The notes beneath the pieces are model-generated. The model was not told where the DNA came from, searched no databases, and saw only the letters and a program-made list of their open reading frames with translations. A stretch of DNA of 64,000 nucleotides, taken from assembly GCF_000160115.1 (NCBI RefSeq), contig NZ_GG665866.1:558001-622000 (forward strand), read 5' to 3'. A program made the position numbers and the translations under genes. Shown here in pieces: positions 60,042 through 64,000 of this stretch. The DNA is from Shuttleworthella satelles DSM 14600 (GTDB taxonomy: Bacteria > Bacillota > Clostridia > Lachnospirales > Lachnospiraceae). Position 1 is the stretch's first letter; each line of letters opens with the position of its first letter.

Positions 60042-61502
60042 TCACAGTGCTTGTTCGCGGGCATTTTTTATCTCTGTAACCAGGGCGTCATACTCCGGGG
60101 CGGCCATAAAGTTACTGATCGTAATGATCCTTGCCTGCGGAGCGCTCTTTTGTGCCCTTGCCGCAAGATCCTGATGGCAGACGAGAAGCTCTGTATTCGC
60201 AGGAACTTCAGAGACGGAAGCATGATCAACCTTGATGTCCTCAATCCCCGCCGCCCTCAGTTTCTTCTGCAGGACCGCTGCTCCCATTGCACTGGATCCC
60301 ATTCCCGCGTCGCAGGCGAAGACAATCCGGTCAATTGTCTTTAAAGCATAGTCCGCGCTCATTTCCTTACCTGAATCAATAGACACCGCCTTTTGATCGC
60401 CTGCGGCCTCTTCTGAAGCTTCCGAGGTCTGCCCCTTGGACTCTGCCTTCATCCGATCCTTCTGATTCTGCGCGTCTTCCAGCGTCGTCTTAGCAGAGGC
60501 AAACTTGATGATTGGCGTCGCAATGACAAAAGAAACCGCGGACGCGATGACAACGCTCAAAAAGACCCGCAGGGTGGATCCCTTCGGCGCCGCGATCACA
60601 TAGGCGAAGACAGATCCGGGAGAGGCCGGAGAGGCGAGTCCCAGGTGAAATACGGTGTTGTAGAGCATGGCCGCCATAGATCCGCCAATGGTCGCCAGAA
60701 GCAAAAGTGGCTGCATGAGAATATAGGGGAAGGAGATCTCATGGATCCCGCCCAGCAGATGCACAATCAGCGCGCCCGGCGCGGACGTCTTGCTGATCTT
60801 GTCCTTGGACCACATCCAGTACGCGAGGAGGACGCCCGTACCGGGGCCCGGGTTGGTCTCAATCATGTAGAAAATCGACTTCCCGACTTCCTTGACATTC
60901 TCCGCGCCGAGGGGGGTGAAAATTCCATGATTGATCGCGTTGTTGAGGAAGAGGACCTTGGCCGGCTCAACAAAGATGGATACCAGGGGAAGAAGCCCGT
61001 GCTCTACAAGAACCTGAACCCCTGCCTGAAGGACGATCAGGATGGCTCCCATGATGGGGCCCATTGCCCGGTAGCCCACAATTGCCATGATCAGTCCCAG
61101 AATACCGACGGAGAAGTTGTTAACCAGCATCTCAAAGCCCGGTCTAATCTTCCCCTCGACAGCCTTGTCGAAAAGCTTGATGACAAGTCCTGCCAAAGGA
61201 CCCATTGCCATCGCCCCCATCAGCATCGTCATATCCGGATTGGACAGGATTACTCCGACAGTGGCAATCGCTCCCATCACGGCGCCCTTTTGTCCGCCCA
61301 CCATTTTTCCGCCGGTATACCCGATCAGGATGGGGAGCAGATAAGTGAGCATCGGCCCCACCATCTTGTTGAGGCTGGCGTTGGGAAGCCATCCCGTATC
61401 AATAAAAAGTGCCGCCATCAATCCCCAGGCAATAAAAGCCCCGATGTTGGGCATGATCATCGCGCTGAGGAAGCGGCCAAATGCCTGTACCTTTGTCTTC
61501 AT
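60042..61502 (-). CDS. mtlA: Mannitol PTS enzyme IICB
   Basis: Imports and phosphorylates mannitol to mannitol-1-phosphate. 486 residues from the ATG at 61500-61502 (AAAGGG nine bp before; an ATG at 61511 is also possible). The IIC part begins KVQAFGRFLSAMIMPNIGAF and contains NAINHGIFTPLG and GGIHEISFPY. A Glu/Ala/Ser linker follows (about 355-395), then IIB with the phosphorylated Cys in FACDAGMGSSAMG near 410. It looks very close to E. coli MtlA minus its IIA. Confidence 0.95.
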   Translation of the reverse strand: MKTKVQAFGRFLSAMIMPNIGAFIAWGLMAALFIDTGWLPNASLNKMVGPMLTYLLPILIGYTGGKMVGGQKGAVMGAIATVGVILSNPDMTMLMGAMAMGPLAGLVIKLFDKAVEGKIRPGFEMLVNNFSVGILGLIMAIVGYRAMGPIMGAILIVLQAGVQVLVEHGLLPLVSIFVEPAKVLFLNNAINHGIFTPLGAENVKEVGKSIFYMIETNPGPGTGVLLAYWMWSKDKISKTSAPGALIVHLLGGIHEISFPYILMQPLLLLATIGGSMAAMLYNTVFHLGLASPASPGSVFAYVIAAPKGSTLRVFLSVVIASAVSFVIATPIIKFASAKTTLEDAQNQKDRMKAESKGQTSEASEEAAGDQKAVSIDSGKEMSADYALKTIDRIVFACDAGMGSSAMGAAVLQKKLRAAGIEDIKVDHASVSEVPANTELLVCHQDLAARAQKSAPQARIITISNFMAAPEYDALVTEIKNAREQAL

Positions 61503-61579
61503 ATTCTTCATCCCTTTACTGTTTGCCAACACTGTCTTATGAGCTCATCTTCCGGACGATCAAGCTCTCTATAGTCTAG

Positions 61580-61621
61580 AATCTAACCCTGCCGCCCCTG
61601 ATTTTCAACAAATGAAAAATC
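61580..61621 (-). promoter_or_regulatory. Mannitol operon promoter and candidate MtlR site
   Basis: On the minus strand TTGAAA (61603-61608), a 17-bp spacer and TAGATT (61580-61585). The inverted repeat GATTTTCA-ACAAA-TGAAAAATC (61600-61621) covers the -35 box and extends upstream, where an activator such as MtlR would bind. Confidence 0.6.
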
Positions 61622-61681
61622 AGCTTTGTCACAAAGAGTATGCGCCAATCTTCAGGCAGGCGCTTTCTCCCCGATCCCCAT

Positions 61682-61752
61682 CCTTCTTTCCATCCTGCTT
61701 CTTCCCTTGATCCCCGGCCTTCTCTCTATCCTGCTTCTCCCCTGATTTTCGG
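61682..61752. repeat. Pyrimidine-rich direct repeat, two copies of about 35 bp
   Basis: CCTTCTTTCCATCCTGCTTC (61682 on) recurs as CCTTCTCTCTATCCTGCTTC (61718 on), each followed by a similar CCCTTGATCC/CCCTGATTTT end. It lies between the divergent mannitol and glmS promoters. Confidence 0.65.
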
Positions 61753-61850
61753 TCCTTTTCCCTCTGATATCTCTCCACCCGGGCATCCTCTTGCTTAAAT
61801 GCACAAGTATCCTCTGACTGGAATGGCGCTAACCATTTGCCCGTCTCCTA

Positions 61851-61859
61851 TGGTATAGT
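61851..61859 (+). promoter_or_regulatory. Extended -10 promoter of glmS
   Basis: TGG-TATAGT (hexamer at 61854-61859) fits an extended -10 box about 50 bp upstream of the ribozyme cleavage site. No good -35 was found. Confidence 0.5.
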
Positions 61860-61910
61860 TGTCTCGTTCCCCGACGGGAGGCAGGGAATTTCGAAAAGTT
61901 CAAAAACTTT

Positions 61911-62078
61911 AGCGCCATGTACCCGGCCGCTTTTCATCCCTCTGTATTTTTGGAGGAACGTTTTGGCCCGGGTTGACGAGGTGTCAGGTGATCGAAGATT
62001 CGGCGGATGCCTGATCGCGGATGCGGCCGCGCATACAGTTGACAAAAGATCCGGTAACGGAGAGACAAAGAGACTGTA
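61911..62078 (+). ncRNA. glmS ribozyme/riboswitch
   Basis: The leader carries the conserved core of the glmS ribozyme: the cleavage-site sequence AGCGCC at 61911 (cut expected between A61911 and G61912), GGGTTGACGAGGTG (61970-61983), ATCGAAGATTCGGCGGATGC (61991-62010) and the downstream P3/P4-like part with GTAACGGAGAGACAAAGAG. Glucosamine-6-phosphate binds it as a cofactor, the mRNA cuts itself and glmS expression falls. The 3' boundary is approximate. Confidence 0.93.
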
Positions 62079-62118
62079 ACCGTATGGAACATACAGAACC
62101 TACATAAGGAGAATTCAT

Positions 62119-63942
62119 ATGTGTGGAATTATCGGATTTACCGGATCAATCCCCGTGCAGGATATCCTGCTCAATGGCCTTGAACGGCTTGAATACCGCG
62201 GCTACGACAGTGCCGGTATCGCCTTCTTCAAGGACAATCGCCCCCATATTTCTGTCCGCAAGACCGCGGGCAAGGTCAAGGACTTACGCGCCATCTGTGA
62301 TGACGACAACGCCTCCTGCTGCGGGATCGGACACACCCGCTGGGCGACACATGGCGGCGTCACCAACGCCAATGCCCACCCCCACAAGGTCGGCAAGACC
62401 ACATTGATTCACAACGGAATCATTGAGAACTACCACGAGCTCGTTGAGAGCTACCAGCTGCAGAAGGATCTCAAATCCGAGACGGACACGGAGGTCGCCT
62501 GTGCCCTGATCAACAAGCTATACCAGGGAGATCCCATCGCGGTTCTTCGACAGGTATCCAGTCTTTTAAAGGGGTCCTTCGCCTTCTGCATTATGTTCGC
62601 GGACCAGCCCGGCAAGATCTACGCGCTTCGCAATGTCAGCCCCATGGTCGCCACCCTGACGGACAAAGAGGGGGCCTTCATCGCCTCTGACCTGACAGCC
62701 TTTATCGATTACAGCAAGCGCTATTTCATTGTCCCGGAATACCATATTCTCACCCTGACCCCGGACTCCATCTCTATGGAAGATCTGAAGGGCAATCCGG
62801 TGGAAGCGGAATATCAGGAGGTGAACTGGGATATCACAGCTGCCCAGAAGGAGGGCTATCCCCACTACATGATCAAGGAGATCCACGAGCAGCCGCAGGC
62901 ACTGGTGCGCACCATTGAGCCCCGTATCAATCCCGATAATCTCCCGGACTTCTCCGCTGACGGGATCCCGGACTCCTTTTTCGAGAACTGCTCCGACATC
63001 ACGGTCGTCGCGTGCGGCACCGCCCTCTACGCGGGAATGGCCGGGAAGAATATGATCCAGAATGTTCTCGGCATCCCCGTCTCTGTTGCAATCGCCTCGG
63101 AATTCCGCTACGAGCGCCCAGTGATCAATGAGAACTCCATGGTGATCGTGACCTCTCAGTCCGGAGAGACCATTGATACCTTAGAGGCCCTGCGTCTGGC
63201 CCGGCAATACACGCATAAGACGCTTGCCATTGTCAATGTCAAGGGCTCCTCAATCGCCCGTGAGAGCGACCAGGTTCTCTACACACACGCGGGACCCGAG
63301 ATCGCGGTCGCAAGCACCAAGGCCTACAGCGTACAGGTCGCGAGCTTCTATCTGCTCGCCGCGAAGATCGGCCTGGTACAGGGGAAAATGACCAAAAAAG
63401 AGGCGCAGAACTTCCTCGCCACACTCAAAGAAATGCCCGGCCGCATTGAGACGGTGCTCTCCCACGAGAAGCGCATTCAGGATTTGACCGACCGCTTTAC
63501 CAATGTGCCCAATGCCTTCTATATCGGGCGCGGACTGGATTACCGTGTCGCCATGGAGGCCGCCCTGAAGCTCAAGGAGATTTCCTATATTCACGCCGAG
63601 GCATACGCCGCCGGCGAGTTAAAGCACGGAACAATCTCTCTGATTGACGACGGCGTCCCCGTCATTGCCCTGGCAACTCAGCATAAGGTCTACAGCAAGG
63701 TGATCTCCAATATCCGCGAGACCAAGGCCAGAGGCGCCTATGTCATCCTGATCAGCGAGGACAAAAAGATCACGGATCCGACCATCTGCGACGTCCACTT
63801 CAGTATTCCCAAGGTAGACGATATCTTCTCCGTCTTTGAATCCATCGTCATCTGTCAGCTGATCGGCTACTATACCTCTGTCAACAAGGGCATCAATCCA
63901 GACCAGCCCAGGAATCTGGCCAAGTCCGTGACCGTAGAGTAA
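62119..63942 (+). CDS. glmS: Glutamine-fructose-6-phosphate aminotransferase (isomerising)
   Basis: Makes glucosamine-6-phosphate from fructose-6-phosphate and glutamine, the first step towards UDP-GlcNAc and peptidoglycan. 607 residues, full length. Cys2 (MCGIIGF) is the N-terminal glutaminase nucleophile, with RGYDSAG and HTRWATHG in the same domain. Two SIS sugar-isomerase domains follow (CGTALYAG near 300; GRGLDY near 470), and the C-terminus is PRNLAKSVTVE. AAGGAG lies eight bp before the ATG. Its product controls it through the ribozyme. Confidence 0.98.
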   Translation: MCGIIGFTGSIPVQDILLNGLERLEYRGYDSAGIAFFKDNRPHISVRKTAGKVKDLRAICDDDNASCCGIGHTRWATHGGVTNANAHPHKVGKTTLIHNGIIENYHELVESYQLQKDLKSETDTEVACALINKLYQGDPIAVLRQVSSLLKGSFAFCIMFADQPGKIYALRNVSPMVATLTDKEGAFIASDLTAFIDYSKRYFIVPEYHILTLTPDSISMEDLKGNPVEAEYQEVNWDITAAQKEGYPHYMIKEIHEQPQALVRTIEPRINPDNLPDFSADGIPDSFFENCSDITVVACGTALYAGMAGKNMIQNVLGIPVSVAIASEFRYERPVINENSMVIVTSQSGETIDTLEALRLARQYTHKTLAIVNVKGSSIARESDQVLYTHAGPEIAVASTKAYSVQVASFYLLAAKIGLVQGKMTKKEAQNFLATLKEMPGRIETVLSHEKRIQDLTDRFTNVPNAFYIGRGLDYRVAMEAALKLKEISYIHAEAYAAGELKHGTISLIDDGVPVIALATQHKVYSKVISNIRETKARGAYVILISEDKKITDPTICDVHFSIPKVDDIFSVFESIVICQLIGYYTSVNKGINPDQPRNLAKSVTVE

Positions 63943-64000
63943 AGGATCGGCACGGGCGAGTGCTTCCCCAGGATAAAAGATCATCACAGATGAGTGCTTC

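Overview
The window reads as chromosomal DNA of an anaerobic, saccharolytic Firmicute, most likely a gut or oral Lachnospiraceae. The reasons are strong AGGAGG-type ribosome binding sites, slightly GC-rich base use by eye, a glmS ribozyme, a CsoR-controlled copper ATPase, a BglG/MtlR-type mannitol operon, DegV and BioY, and above all a glycyl-radical fucose/propanediol microcompartment locus laid out as in the known GRM5 locus of Clostridium phytofermentans. The species is inferred and was not tested. No rRNA, tRNA, CRISPR array, IS element or prophage was seen.

Layout. 1-3.5 kb: a truncated ketopantoate-reductase-like gene, then copA and csoR with two CsoR-type operators. 3.7-8.5 kb: a heterodimeric ABC exporter and three small unknown genes. 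8.5-11.6 kb: a GntR-ABC-2 operon, a hypothetical gene and a free-standing FakA-middle-like domain. 11.8-15.2 kb: an NhaC antiporter, a NifX-like protein and a histidine phosphatase. 15.2-25.8 kb: L-fucose uptake and entry on the minus strand (kinase, isomerase, mutarotase, four-gene ABC transporter, DUF6553-like protein, LacI regulator). 25.8-39.8 kb: a histone-H1-like lysine-rich gene and a two-operon microcompartment locus. 40-46.9 kb: a PHP phosphatase, a glycosyltransferase with an apparent MarR tail, an S1 protein, a methyltransferase with a repetitive insert, BioY, PAP2 and a flavin oxidase. 47-56 kb: a TRAP transporter, DegV, a dicarboxylate symporter, TauE, CbiK and a CDF exporter. 56-64 kb: a mannitol PTS operon and glmS behind its ribozyme.

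How the genes work together. L-fucose enters through the ABC transporter, is anomerised (fucU), isomerised (fucI) and phosphorylated. FucA, which carries a C-terminal encapsulation-type helix, splits it to DHAP and lactaldehyde. Lactaldehyde can be reduced to 1,2-propanediol, which the B12-independent glycyl-radical dehydratase turns into propionaldehyde. PduP, PduL and a zinc alcohol dehydrogenase then convert propionaldehyde to propionyl-phosphate and propanol inside a shell of BMC-H, BMC-T and BMC-P proteins, with PduS/PduT as electron carriers. A DeoR regulator is the last gene of the shell operon.

Most unusual items: an array of about seven base-paired hairpins with compensatory changes between a shell gene and pduL; the glycosyltransferase-MarR fusion; degenerate tandem repeats that start in the stop-codon region of degV and deoR and spread downstream; a lysine-rich H1-like protein between the fucose and shell operons; and a 12-bp sequence shared by both microcompartment promoter regions.
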